NCBI GenBank assembly: GCA_026075535.2
Contig: AP026547.1
Location: forward strand, 1-64,000
Source of the DNA: Tricholoma matsutake
Taxonomy: Eukaryota; Basidiomycota; Agaricomycetes; Agaricales; Tricholomataceae
Reading direction: 5' to 3'
DNA length: 64,000 bases
Made by a program: the position numbers and the translations under genes. Below are positions 10,016-22,259 of this stretch, piece after piece. Position 1 is the first letter of the stretch. Every line of letters starts with the position of its first letter. Below the pieces are notes generated by a model that was not told where the DNA came from, searched no databases, and saw only the letters and a list, made by a program, of their open reading frames with translations.

Positions 10016-10140
10016 CATTGTACCCCCTTCTGCCCTCATGGATCCAACCCTAGGTGAGCACTGTACCCCCTTCTGACCCTATGGATCCAACCCTGTGGCC
10101 CCCTTCTGCCCCCATGGATCAAACCCTGTGGCCAACCCTG
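10016..10140. repeat. Short tandem repeat around ACCCCCTTCTG-N5-ATGGATC
   Basis: Three imperfect units with the core CCCCCTTCTGNCCCNATGGATCNAACCCT, spaced about 35-45 bp (near 10022, 10067 and 10100). It may be a minisatellite seed. There is no coding potential. Confidence 0.75.
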
Positions 10141-10306
10141 GGAGGTCCCATAACCCTCAGAAGACAATCGCAAGTGGAGCATATCGGACATGGACAAATT
10201 AGTGGGAGAACAGCTACGCATTGGGATATTTGAAACGAGTGATCTAGGAATGTATTATTGCACATTCTACAACATTACTCATTTTTTGTGAGCAAAGAAT
10301 AGGATC

Positions 10307-10984
10307 TTGGAAGCCGAGCACAGCAGATCTTATGTTAGAGGATTCCAACCTGGCTTATGGACTCGAATTGCTCGAAGACTCAAACTCAAATTCCCTGACC
10401 ATTATCCTGATGATCCATATCCACTCAACAACATTCACGACACGGCAAAATTCGTTCTAGCAGGCTCTAACACATCGAACTCAGTAATCCACCAATCGAC
10501 CTCTTCATTGCACTCAACATCGAATGTCAGAAATATGGTCACCTTGTCACCTGGAACAATTATGATTAAAACAGAAGATCTAAATGCAATGTTTGAATGA
10601 TTTGCTAGCACCATCGCTATGCATATCGCAGGTACTAAAAATCCTCGCACTAATTCGGCAGACAGACAGGCACACATCGATGCACTCCTCTGCATATTTT
10701 GTGGTTTATCGGGACATTTTATCCCTGACTGTATGGTTTGTCAGTTGTACCTGAACGCATCAGAACCAGTTCACAACGGTCCACTCTTAGCTGTCACTGA
10801 GATTGTCCTGAATTCAGGAATCAATGTTCATGTGCATCACATTGAGGGGAAGAAGAACTTCTGCACAGACTTGCTGTTGCGCCTTCTTCTCGATGAATAC
10901 CATACAAAATTTCCCTTGGACCGCATCCACTCTTTTGTTCCTCCACAGGAACTCTTGCCGGCGCGCTGGAGGAAGTGCTTTTGA
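10307..10984 (+). pseudogene. Retroelement Gag remnant with CCHC zinc knuckle
   Basis: Two open segments separated by a TGA at 10598 and a small gap. The second contains CIFCGLSGHFIPDC, a CCHC-type knuckle (C-x2-C-x4-H-x4-C), shortly followed by a frame ending in RIHSFVPPQELLPARWRKCF. This arrangement is typical of retroelement Gag or Gag-Pol junctions in agaricomycetes. The N-terminal segment is Asn/Ser-rich with no motif. No LTR was found at either side, so it is an orphan fragment. Confidence 0.5.
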
Positions 10985-11413
10985 GTGTGCTGGGGGGGCA
11001 TCAAAGGGCCACTCGTGTGGTTCGCCCCCCCATGGATTTGGCTGATCTGGATACATTGAACTGACACCTACAGCAGAGCGCTATTGAAGCAGAATCTAAA
11101 CTGTCAGTCCACACAAGCAAACAAGCAGGGGGAGATGAGAGCGACGCAGTATGATGAATAGCAGACATAATGGCCACCAATTCCAGGAAGAAAATGTCCA
11201 CCTTATCCATGGACGATGAAGGATGAATGGGATATACAAATCCATGGTCAGAATAGACGAAGGACAATGCAATTTTTTTTGGCGCTTCTTGAACTTGTAC
11301 CGCCACCATCTCGAATTCTCCCATGGTCACCGACTGCAAGGTTTCAAGCAGGAGAGACAAACAAGTACATAGCATAGCGCAGAAACACCATCCACTATCC
11401 TTAGCAGAAAAAC

Positions 11414-13105
11414 ATGACCCAACCACCCATTCTCACTCAACCCCAAACCAGGCAAAAAAGCAATGTGGCAACAGCTAGCAGAATGCAAAAAGACCCAAAA
11501 GACCCAAAAGATTCAAGAGAAACCGAAGACATAGACACAGATGTACACTCAAAGGAACAAGCACTTGCATTCCTACATGCTAGAGATTACCTCATACCAG
11601 GCAAGCCAGTCGACCTCCTGACCCTATCCATCATACTGCTCCAGTTTAGCTGTACAGCCACAAAAATGCCTAAACCCCTAACAGATGGCATCAGAGCCGT
11701 AGCCTATCTACTAGCCGATGCAACAGTACAACATATAGCGGAGGAAGTCATGACCACCATCAAGACACATCTACAAGAGCAAATGGAAAGCTTCAACGCA
11801 AACATAGAAACCATGCGGGACGTGGTAGAACATGTAACGAGCGCAGTGAAGGAGATAATGGAGAAGATGAGCGAATTCAAGGACGAATTCCAGGAAACCT
11901 CAGAAAAGCTTGCCCAAACCTCACAAGATCTAACAGACAAAACACAGGAGGCAATAACACAAGATCACACTACACGAGAATCATGCCAGACCTCATATGC
12001 CGCAATCGCACAACAACATGTACCAATGGCGCACCTGATGGTCATCACAAGAGGGGAAACGAACGATAAGCAAATCTTAATACAAAAGGACGCAAATGCT
12101 AACAGCAACAATCTAGACAACCTCACAGAGAAAGATTTGGTAGCGAAAGCGAACACGGCACTCAATCTCATGGGCATAGAAGCAGCCAACCAACCCAAAA
12201 ACACCAAATTTGTAGGGGCAAAGAACTTATGAAATGGCAATGTGCTATACCAGCTAGACACAGTGGAAGCGGTGAAGTGGATGAAACAACCGGAAGTCCA
12301 AAAGGCCTTCATGGAACGATATGGAGGTACGTCACGCATTCAAAACAAACTTTTCTACACAGTGGCAGAGTTCGTCCCCACCACCTTCGACGTGGGATCC
12401 AATTATGCACACCTACAGGTGGAACAAGACAACACGCTACCAACAGCCACCATGGCATACTCCAAATACATAAAACCGCAACACCTCCAAGCAAGTAACC
12501 AAAAAGTGGCACACATTATCATAGGGTTCAACGACCAGAAAGCTGCAAATAAGGCCATTGAACACGGCCTATTCATCAAAGGGGAACAAGCAACAGTATG
12601 CAAACTGCTATCCAAACCAAAAAGATGTTTGAAATGCCAGAAATTTGGACACTACATCGCTGACTGTAAGGCAGAAACAGACGGATGTGCATGATGCGGT
12701 GAGAAACACTGAACTACCCTCTGTACAGCTATGGACCCAAGCTTGCACAAGTGCGTGAACTGCATAGACAACCCGAAAGGACACAGCGCCGCAGACAGAA
12801 CCTGCCTGGCGTACCTCAAAGAAAAAGGTAAGCTCCATGAATGCATCTCAGAGAACAAATACAGGTACTTCCCCACCAATGACCCCTGTACATGGCAACT
12901 CCTGAACCAACCAGAGAGCTATGCAAACGATCAGGAACTCGCATGGCAACAAGGCATGAATTGGGCAGCAACAGGCAGGTACACACAGATGGACGAAGCC
13001 TTCACAAACAAATGGAGAACAATACGGCACTGCAGATGCCAACCAACAGCAGATGAACAAAACTGCATCAGGGAGCAGCAAGAAGACAACATGAACAATG
13101 AATGA
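11414..13105 (+). pseudogene. LINE ORF1 (Gag-like, zinc knuckle)
   Basis: One reading frame of about 560 codons is broken by three in-frame TGA codons at about 12230, 12692 and 12710. Residues about 115-195 are a long helical, Glu/Lys/Gln-rich region that should form a coiled coil. The C-terminal part has a CCHC knuckle (CLKCQKFGHYIADC) and a second knuckle that contains two of the stops. ORF1 proteins of this type bind element RNA and package it with ORF2. The stops fall where Arg or Trp would suit, as expected from CGA to TGA or TGG to TGA change. Confidence 0.8.
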
Positions 13106-13571
13106 TATGAGGAACACAGATGCAGCCAAGCTAGAGACAACAGATGGCCAATGCGGCCCATACAGGCATCCATCGACAACTATTTTGGAACAGCAATATC
13201 GCACAACTTAGCAAACAACAATAACCAAACACGAGAACAAGAATGGGAATGAAGACCCATCCAGTGGAGTGACCAAGACCCAAACAACCAAGGCATTGGA
13301 CAGACCCCACAGAGCAGTAATTCTACCCATCTCTCATATGTCTAACGGACACAGGAAATAGATGGACCACGATACGGATCCGTCAACAAAACACAAATAA
13401 GTCACTGATAAGCCAATTAGACTTACTACAGACTCTATGAAGGAGCAACTACGATATATGCCTAATCCAAGAACCTTATATCAACTTCAGAGGAAAAACC
13501 AGAGCCAACTGGAACTGGATCATCATATACCCAGACACGCATCAACAGCACATCAGCAAAATCAAAGATCG

Positions 13572-15122
13572 ACTTATTTGGCTTATTTGGCTTAAACCCC
13601 AATTAAGGGAATTAAGGGGAATTAGGGAAAATAAATTCATTTTTTCCCTTAAAACTGATAACCGTTAAGCAGATATAATCAACCAAGCGGTATAAGCAAC
13701 ATGTAAGCAAATTAAGGCCATAAGGAGTGTGTAATCCCTTAAGGCCTTAAGGACTTTTTCGAATTTTCTTCCAAGTCCCTCTCGGCATTTCCTGAAAATG
13801 GAAATTCAAACTCAGCATCACCAATGTCACATGTTGTTTGTGTTCAATCCACCGCTTCTGCTCCACACCTCTACACCACCATATCCATGCCAGCCAGAGC
13901 CACTAGTGACTGCAAGCAAGATTCATATTCTATGTATGTTGTAACAATGAGATGGCGCCAAGAGACCCATGCCTAGGACGATGACCCAGGACGGGACCAG
14001 GAGAACCCACTGCTGTGAGCCCCTGCTCGCAGGGTGGATGGAGGGATGAATGACGAAGATGAAGATGAACCACGAGGGGGAGAGGATGACAACGATGAAC
14101 GACGAACCACTACCACAGCACCTCTAACCACTGCGGCAAACAACTGCTCATGGGGTACAAATGGGGAGCAACGAGATGGGACGACAATGCCAGGGGACCG
14201 GGATGGAGAGGGGTACGAACTACGTGTCAAGGAGGAAGAGAACAGTGATGGGGCCAAAAAAAAACATCAAAAGGCAAGTTTTTTTTCTTTCCCCTTTTCT
14301 AATTTCATTTCCTTGTGGCTAACAACAAAAATTTTAGGTAGTGATTTTACTATTGACAATGACGACGGGCGCCCCCTGATCGACCCCCACTACTGCTATG
14401 AGCCCCTGTTCATGGGGTGGTTAGGTGGTAGCACGACCATATGCCCACAAGGAAGGCCACAAGGACGATGGGGTGACATGACAGCAGCACCCGCCGTAGC
14501 AGGTACCACGACATGAGGAATGCCGCCACCCCTCACCCCCCATCATCTCCCTCACAGCAAGATGGGGTTTTTCGCTTTGTAGCATTGAGATGGCATGATG
14601 CCCAACCAGGACACCATAACAACGAACAGCATGCCACCAGCCACCAGCCTCACAAGCAACTGCTCAGGTGGATCACGGGTGGAATGATGATGATGACAAG
14701 GCTGCCATGATGATGGGGGAGCAGCAATGATTGGGGGCGAAGGGGAACATTTAGGACAGTGAAAAGGGGTGTCGAGTGGGGGTTGGGTAAACACATGGGA
14801 ACGATGGGAGCAGGGATGAAACTGTAGTCAGCGATGTGCTTATATATATATATTATTCTTATTTTTTTGCTTAAACTGCTGCTTAAGTTTCCTTATTGAC
14901 ATGGCTAGGCAGCCCCCTAAGAGCCCAAAAACAGTTTAAGAAGTGATATAAGTGTGAATAAGGGGAATTTTGCTTAATTCAGGAAATGACCCTACTTATT
15001 CTAAGCAGAATTTCCTTATCAGCCATTTGCTTAATCTTCCTTAATTTCCACTTTAAGTGCAATAAGGAGACATTAAGCATAATAAGTTAGTGTCAGATTT
15101 TCCTGATGCACCCTGATAACAC
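13572..15122. mobile_element. Insertion in LINE endonuclease; CTTA-rich ends, hairpin/intron-like payload
   Basis: About 1.55 kb separates two pieces of the LINE endonuclease. The left edge reads ACTTATTTGGCTTATTTGG and the inverse of a segment near the right edge reads ACTTATTATGCTTAATG, so short inverted ends are plausible. AAGATCG occurs at both junctions (13565-13571 and 15123-15129) and may be the target duplication, although the flanking frames do not close exactly. The middle (about 13930-14830) carries GAGC-type hairpins and an intron-like cassette at 14278-14337, as in elements A, B and C. No transposase is encoded. Confidence 0.6.
14278..14337 (+). other. Intron-like cassette with poly-T and GCTAAC branch site
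   Basis: A 60-bp tract starts GTTTTTTTT after GGCAA, contains TCTAATTTC and GGCTAACAAC, and ends ATTTTAG. It aligns with the cassettes at 22194, 49853, 60740, 60909 and 61066, but its donor is weakened (GTTTTT in place of GTAAGT). Confidence 0.55.
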
Positions 15123-15232
15123 AAGATCGGTAATACTTGTCAATACTAACCTCTCCACGGACTCATGGAAACAGATACACCTGGAACACCTGGACATATC
15201 CACAGTCAAACTGCAAGGACAGTACACTACAC

Positions 15233-16401
15233 TGATGATGCTCAACCCAGGAAAACCACCAGAACTGCCGATGAGGCAATTGATGATGTTGCGACGAGTC
15301 AGAGGAGGGTTGCGAGACATTCCAAAAGTTCATGGTCAAACCTCTGATAAGATTACTAGTTAACACTAGTCGTGAAGGTAGTGTCATGCGAGACGAAGGC
15401 ATTTGCCGTGGTCCGATTGAGTATCGATCGATATCGAGGGCGATCGAGTTTTATTGTCGATGGTCGATATGTGAATTATGGGGACCTTTCGATAGGTCGA
15501 TGGTATATGAAGGGTGCGGCAAACTGCTATGAAGTGTTGGAAGGGTTGCTAGAACTAATGATGAGAGGATCAAGGGAGGATCGAGGATGCGACGATTGCA
15601 GAGGTTTCTCGTCGATCGAGAAAACCTGCAGAGACTTAGATTGTTTTAGAAAGCTGATCGGATGCTTAGAACTGTATATGAGACGATATGTGAAGACGAT
15701 TTCTTTTTATTTTCCAGTAGATACTACAGAGTTTTATATGTTTTAAAGAAACTTCCTAATATGGAATGAGAAACATGTGTAGAACATGAGGCAAAAGATA
15801 TGAGTTAAGGCACAAGGCCATAAAGGAGACTGGAATCCAAACAAGAAAGATATATATATCATATGATGAAAGAGTAATAAAGGGAAAGAACTAAAAGAGA
15901 CTGTCCTTTGTGTATAAACTGTGCTAAGTCTCGCAATAATGCGTCCAGCGGGTTCTGTGCGCGATAGGGAGTTGGAATGAAACTGACCTATGATCAGCAG
16001 GTTTGAACACGAGTTGGAATTCGTCCTTGTTCATGGTCTTCCACCATTTAGATAACGAAGGCAGCGCCCGATGTCGCTCGTAGTTTCTCGATATCGATCG
16101 ATGACACTTGACAATGCTTGACAATGCTCAATCATGGTTGTGGCTTGTTCAAAGTTGGTCGGGGATGTTTGATGGTCATGTAGGGGAATCTTAGTGACTT
16201 TCGGGGTAGTTCTAAGGTTGTGCGATGTGGGCTTTTGATACGATCGATGTCGCTGGTGATGTTTCGACGCGGTCGATATGATATCGCAATCGATAGAGTG
16301 GGTCACACTGCATCTGGGATGTCGTAGGAGTTAGCTGATGTGATTAGAATGATGCTAAGGTGTTGAATCGGTCCTTGAGCCAAGAAGACGACCTATCAAC
16401 G
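15233..16401. mobile_element. Second insertion in LINE endonuclease, unclassified
   Basis: About 1.17 kb separates QGQYTT from LHILNIYNDC of the LINE endonuclease. CTACAC occurs at both edges (15227-15232 and 16402-16407), but restoring the sequence with one copy shifts the frame by one, so the exact ends are uncertain. The interior is rich in ATCGAT/TATCGA motifs, contains ACTAGT-taac-ACTAGT near 15352-15370, and encodes no recognisable protein. It may be a solo LTR or a non-autonomous element. Confidence 0.5.
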
Positions 16402-17889
16402 CTACACATTTTGAACATCTACAATGACTGTGAAAATAACAGCTCGCTAACGCACCTATCTGCATACATGCAAGACTGTGAACGACAACAGCATGACATC
16501 AGCCTGCTAAACACTATGTGGTTGGGGGACTTCAATTGACACCACCCGATATGGGATGAAGCCCGCAATGCACACCTCTTTACCCAGGCAAACCTTGACC
16601 TAATGCAACCACTATTAAACATGCTAGGATGGCACCGAATGAAAATGGCACTACCTGCATTCATACCTACCCTCCAATCCCACAGCACACACAATTACAC
16701 AAGAGTCGACAACGTGTTCTGCACAGAAGGAGTTCTGGATAACATCATAAAATGCAACACTGATGACGGAACCTGCCCACCCAAAACTGATCATTTTCCA
16801 ATTGTCACAGAGATCAATGTCCAGGTGGAAAAAACACAGTGGGAGCCCAGGCCAAACTTCAGACTGGCCAACTGGAACGAACTAATGAAAATCCTGAAAC
16901 AAAACCTAGCTAACATCCCCCCACCCACAGAAATAGGCTTGACTGAAGAATTTGACACCAAACTCAAGGCGCTAAATGATGCGATAAGAGATGCCATTGG
17001 AAAGACCATCAAACTCACCAAGCCGAGCCTGTATGCAAAGAGGTGGTGGACCATGGAACTCACTGATGTGAAAAAGAAAATGCAACAACTGGGAGCAAAG
17101 TCAAAATACCACCGACTGAACAGACGCCACCTGATACATGAAGAGTACCACCAGCAACAAAACCAATACTCCAAAAAGATCTGCAAGGCAAAAGCAGAAC
17201 ACTGGACCAAATGGCTGGAAGGAATTGATGAGTCAAGTATATGGGATGCAAGTAAACTACTAATGATGCCAGCAACAGATGCAGGAAAATCACAAATCCC
17301 AACACTACAGATTAAAGACCCAATAACAAAAAAGGTAATGCGTGAAGCAACTGACAACGCAAGCAAAGGACGACTCTTCTACAAGACTTTCTTCCCTGCA
17401 CCAAACCCAGCAATCACACTGATACCAGAGGATGTCACATACCCGCCACCACACTGGAAATTTGAGAACATCACTGACGAACAGATCCACAGAGCAATAA
17501 AGAAAATGAAACCGTACAAGGCATCAAAGAAGGACACGGTCCCGAATTCAGTTCTCATCCATGCAAAAGATGACCTTGTACCCTACCTAGGCCCACTCTT
17601 CAGAGCAATGAACACACTGGAGTACTACCCCCAAGAATGGGCAAACATGGAAACACTAATCTTGAAAAAACCCAGAAAACCAGACTACACCGCACCATCT
17701 GCATGGCACCCCATAGTACTATCAGACGGACTAGCCCAACTACTCAACAGTTGCCAAACGGAGGACATCGTCACTATGTGCGAACAACACGACATCCTCC
17801 CAGCAAACCACTTCAGGGTGAGACCAGGACGCACAACTACCGACTCGCTACACATGCTCATGAAGACGGTCAAAGACACTTGGAGAAAA

Positions 17890-18008
17890 GGGCAAGTTGT
17901 ATCAGCCTTATTCCTAGACATTAAAGGTGCTTTCCCCAGCGTAGATATTAAGTTAATATCTATGCTGGGGAAAGCGCCTTTAACGTCTAGGAATAAGGCT
18001 GATACAAC
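17890..18008. repeat. Snap-back inverted duplication inside LINE RT motif A
   Basis: About 59 bases of the RT coding strand ending at about 17950 are followed at once by their own reverse complement up to about 18008. Only a few mismatches are present. The copied segment encodes RT motif A. The inverted copy is followed by about 80 bp of unrelated DNA with GAACCAAACTGAACTGAAC before the RT frame resumes near 18092. Confidence 0.9.
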
Positions 18009-19691
18009 TTGCTGCCTGGACCAAACCTGAAGTCTGGTTCTAGGTTCAGTGAAATTCTCAAAGAACCAAACTGAACTGAACTTTGGCATCCCTAATATTA
18101 ACAGGCTAATCCACAACATGAGGAAGAGGGGCATCCCGAAGGAATACACAGAATGGCTGAAGAGACGCCTAAAAAACCGAAGTACCTCCATATTCTTCAA
18201 TGACTACCACACTGAATACTTCCTCATAATTAACAGCCTAGATCAGGGCGATCCCATATCAGGAATTTGCTATCGACTATACAGCGTGGACATACTAAGG
18301 ATAACGATAATCAGAGATGGTGAACGCATTCTCCTATACGTGGATGATGTACTAATACTTGTAATAGGAAAGGACTTCCACAAGACACACGACAAAATCT
18401 GAAGCATCATGAACAGAACTGACAGAGTTTTCACGTGGGCCAAAACACATAACTGCAAATTCGGTATTGAAAAATTCCAACTGCTTGACATATCAAGAAA
18501 AATGATACCACATAGCCTCAACCCCAAGAAAAGAATACCGCTACCGCAAAGGGCACTCATACTTGGCAACCACCACATCCCATCAGCAGACACAGCAAAA
18601 TTCCTAGGAATAATTGTTGACAATAAACTCAACTGGAAAGCACAAGGGGCCACAGCCTTGGCAAAGGGGCAGAGTTGGATAATCTAATTCACCAGAATGA
18701 CACGGGAATCACGTGGCACCACAGCAAGGTATGTACACAAACTATACCTGACCATTGCTGTCCTGCGCATGCTATATGCTGTGGACATCTTCCTCACACC
18801 ACAGAAAAAGGTAGGTAAAAGAGCAGGCGAAGACAGACCCAAGCAAACAATAGTGAACAAACTAGCATCCATACAGAGACAAGCGGTGATCATGATCACA
18901 GGTGTGATGAGAACCACAGCTACTGACATCCTGGATATCATGGCAGGCCTACTACCATTCCATGCCCTAGTCGACAAACACCGACACGGAGTGGCACTAC
19001 AGCTAGCAACGCTCCCCGAAAGTCACCCACTGAACAAGCCTATTAGCAACGCTGCCAAACGACTAGTAAAGCGCCACCCCACACCACTCCACGACCTCAT
19101 GCACACATTTGGGATACAACCACAAAAGATCGAAACAATAAAAGCGGTAAGACAAATTACTAAGTGGAAACCGCACATCAAAATCCAGATTGCGAAAGAC
19201 AAAGATGACGCAATCAAGGAAATGCATGAAGACAACTCAGATGTAAAGGTATTCACAGACGGATCAGGTATGGAAGGCAAAATAGGTGCAGCCACAGTAC
19301 TATACTGGCAAGGAAGACTGAAATCACAGATACGATACAAATTGGGAGCGCAATCACGACACACGGTATATGAAGGAGAGGGAATAGCCACGGTACTGGG
19401 AGCCAAGCTGATAAGCAGCGAATGGGACATACAGTCAGCCACGTTCTGTGTCGATAGTCAGGCTGCAATAAAAGCTATACAACTGACCAAACTGAAGCCA
19501 GGGCACTACATTTTCGACATGTTACACAAGAGCTTAGAGGGAGTAAGAAACCAACACCCAGGGATAAAAATCACAGTCAGATGGACACTGGGCCATGAAG
19601 GAATTGAAGGGAATGAAAGGGCAGATGAAGAGGCAAAGAGGGCGATAACCAAGGGCAGCAGCAACCGATATCGCGTTAGAATCTGAATATT

Positions 19692-19832
19692 GAATGGGAA
19701 TTGGAAACTTACCATCTTCTCACAAAAACCTCTCCCCCACACTTCGAAGTCGAGGGCTTCAGCAACACCGCGATCGGGCATCGATTTGGCATATTCGAGG
19801 ATTTCGGTGTTAGGTTCAGCAAGAAGAGACAT
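19692..19832 (-). pseudogene. Possible orphan first exon
   Basis: An ATG at 19832 (minus strand) opens a 47-codon segment, MSLLAEPNTEILEYAKSM followed by EVWGRGFCEKM, ending at a GTAAGT donor. Beyond it lies only LINE sequence, so any downstream exons are gone. I do not recognise the protein. It could be a chance frame. Confidence 0.25.
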
Positions 19833-20947
19833 GATGAAAAATAGTGTCGAAGGTTTGGAGAGGTGACGAAGAAGAACGAGAGGTTTTTCGAGTTTTATTT
19901 ACAATTTCAACACGATCACACATTTCGCATGTGACTCCGATTGGCTGACTGGGACAGTCAGGATTTCAGTAAGGGGGAGGATGATAGGTCCACTGTGCAC
20001 TCTAAACTCTGGGACCATCTCCAGAGGCATCAAAACATCAAAACACACGCTCCCAACCCTATGAACCCCGCGACACCGCACGAAACTATCTCGAACAACT
20101 TCGAACAACTTCGAACAATATTGCAGCACTTCAAACACCTTCAGCTGCCATACACCAATCGCACTGCCCTAGGGATACATGCAGCACACCTTGTAAGAGT
20201 TAGTGCATCGCATATCGAGCACCACTGGACACGAGGAGATACAACGATGGGATTTTAGGACGTGATTGTGGCGCTTTGACACCTCGATGATATATTAGAT
20301 CAATGGGGACAGGTACCAGTGATAAATCATGTCTCTAGACATTTCCCTTCTTATTGTCTTTCATTTATTCTATGATTCGCAAAGATTCTCTATTGTTTTA
20401 TATCTTGCCTCATGTATTCCTCATGTTTTATTTCCTTTTTAGTATCACTTCTCCCAAACATATATAGCCTTGTACTAGCTACTTAGAAGGGAGAACACAT
20501 CGTCCTCTCACTTCAATCGTCTGATTTAAGGGCTATTCTCTTGAGTCCAAGCATCTCAACTTAGTCTCGAAATTCAGTGTTTTATGCCGAATTTCCTCGA
20601 ACCCCTCGTACTAGCTTCACGAAACTATCGCATATTGTCTATCCTCTCTAGACCCCTTTCTACGTCCTCATAGTCTATCCTCAGTCACCGTCAAAGGTGT
20701 CTTTGTCTTCTATAAAGACCTTCGAGCTTCTTCGAAATTCTTTGCACTTCTTTGCACTTCATCGCACCTCTTCGAATACTCGTCGAACTTCATTAAATTT
20801 TCCTCAGATGTTATCGGAGCACTTGGTATGCCCTCGATTATTATCGAACTTCTCTCAAACATCATTGCAGTGCTTCGAATACTTTTGAGCCTCTTCGAAC
20901 CTCATCGCACCTCATCACACCTCATCGCACAACCTTTAGAGTCGTTT
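19833..20947. other. Unclassified DNA with TTCGAA/TTCGAAC motif clusters and a TATA-like site
   Basis: No coherent protein. AACTTCGAACAACTTCGAAC occurs near 20095-20115, and a loose run of CTTCGAA and CATCGCACCT units fills about 20705-20935. CATATATAGCC near 20460 looks like a TATA box, as in LTR promoters, but no partner LTR was found. Confidence 0.4.
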
Positions 20948-21840
20948 TCATACCCCTGGTTTACAGCGGTGATATTTAGTACCACCTTGCAACCTTCCTC
21001 TAACTAGCATTATACCAAGCGAGCCCTCATTGTGGGTTTTGTTTGGGTTTCCTGGTCGAGTACTATCAACGGCATCTAGATCCTTGAGAAATACTGCCAC
21101 CTCTTTGTCATTGTCATCAGAGCCTGCGGAAGAGCTTTCCTCATCCTCATCTTCGTCTGGTTCATTCTGATCTCCATTGTCATTGTCTATTTGCAGTCTC
21201 TTCTTTGGCAGCTTGCTGTTTTTAGCAGCCTTCCTCTTCTTAGCTAGATTATGACACAAGTTATGATATGTGTACAACTCACACAGCTGGCCTGGGGTAC
21301 TTACCAGCATAGTGTTTGACCCATTCCCGTTTGTTGACCTTCAATTTCGTTTTCACGAGATCCTTAGCATACGTCTCTTTCTCTTTGTTCCGGAGACGAT
21401 CCACGATTCCTATAAAACATAATATAAGAAACAGAACATGCTGTATGACAGACCGCAAGCAAAGTACCTTTTTGTGCGCTTGGTCGCCCCCCAATTACAT
21501 TCCATGGAGATATGGCCTCTGTGGAGGTCTTTACACTCCCCCCCATATTCCTATAGGAATCTGATGATTCCGATGATTCCAATCGGACTCCAATCGGAAT
21601 CCAACCATATTCCAATGTCATTTTCACCAGCCAAATTGACATGAAATGGCACATTTAGTCCTAGTCCAGTCCGATGTAGTCTGATCAGAGTCCGATCGGA
21701 CTATCAGAATTTCCTAGGAATTTCCAATCATATAAATCACATAGGACTAGTCCAAAGTTATGCTAAGACATCAGACAACATAGGATTCTGATAGGAATGA
21801 AAGCAGCCTTGCTTAGTAATATAGTAAAACATTAAATGCA

Positions 21841-21913
21841 CACATGAGAATTGAACACTTGACTACAGAAGATTATGTAAGCATAAACCAACAACAATAC
21901 CATTAGGCTAAAC
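21841..21913 (-). ncRNA. tRNA-like module near the left end of element A
   Basis: On the minus strand the segment reads TTTAGCCTAATGGTA (A-box-like) and, about 50 bases on, GTGTTCAATTCTC (B-box-like), the spacing of a tRNA gene or tRNA-derived SINE. A full cloverleaf is not convincing. It is equivalent in place to 60401-60478 in element C and 48815-48890 in element B. Confidence 0.5.
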
Positions 21914-22193
21914 AGTCATTACAGGTAAGTGATCATACTACACTACATACCTTCCCACAGGTGTGATGACAAAGCACATAGCCGCGTCATCACACCTGCC
22001 AGCTCATCAATTCCCACCACCACCACCAACGACGACAAGCACGTCACCTCCATCCCCCCACCTCAACCACCTCAACCCAGCAACTCCCACCACTACCACT
22101 TCACCCCCATCTCTAGACCAGCCCCCAAGACTGGAAACGACTGGTTTCGATGCCAAACGATGCCCAAATGATGCAATCGTCATTTGGGCCGTA

Positions 22194-22259
22194 GTAAGTT
22201 TTTTTTTTCATTCGTTTTTTACTTTTGTAAACTAACTAATTCATTTGTTTTGTTTCTAG
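22194..22259 (+). other. Intron-like cassette of element A with upstream hairpin
   Basis: 66 bp: donor GTAAGTTTTTTTTT, branch region AACTAACTAATTC, acceptor GTTTCTAG followed by GTTCT. Immediately upstream is the hairpin GCCCAAATGA-tgcaatcg-TCATTTGGGC (22162-22189). The layout is shared with elements B and C. Confidence 0.75.

Larger units (their letters stand above)
11414..19665 (+). mobile_element. Non-LTR retrotransposon (Tad/I-like LINE), decayed and interrupted
   Basis: ORF1 with zinc knuckles is followed by an ORF2 encoding apurinic-type endonuclease, reverse transcriptase and RNase H in that order, the architecture of the Tad1/I group of LINEs. Three internal insertions (13572-15122, about 15233-16401 and about 17951-18090) separate pieces that join up by homology. 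The RNase H domain ends abruptly near 19665 and no poly-A tail follows, so the 3' end is missing. The 5' region 11001-11413 shows no protein domain and may be 5' UTR. Confidence 0.85.
13330..19665 (+). pseudogene. LINE ORF2: endonuclease, reverse transcriptase, RNase H
   Basis: Endonuclease pieces at about 13344-13571 (QQNTNKS and DICLIQEPYI, holding the metal-binding Glu), 15123-15232 (VILVNTNLSTDSW) and 16402-16830 (GDFN-stop-HHPIWDE and TDHFPIVTEI). RT spans about 17400-18700, with motif A FLDIKGAFPSVDI and the catalytic YVDD at 18337-18348. RNase H follows (VFTDGSGMEGKIGAA, VDSQAAIKAI, GHEGIEGNERADEEAKRA). Lesions include TGA at about 13437, 16537 and 18400, TAA at about 18686, and a 140-bp insertion immediately after motif A. 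The protein ends a few residues after the last RNase H motif, earlier than in related elements. Confidence 0.85.

Noticed and set aside
11001..11426. 141-codon minus-strand frame upstream of LINE ORF1
   Set aside because: No recognisable domain, and it overlaps the probable LINE 5' UTR and the ORF1 start.
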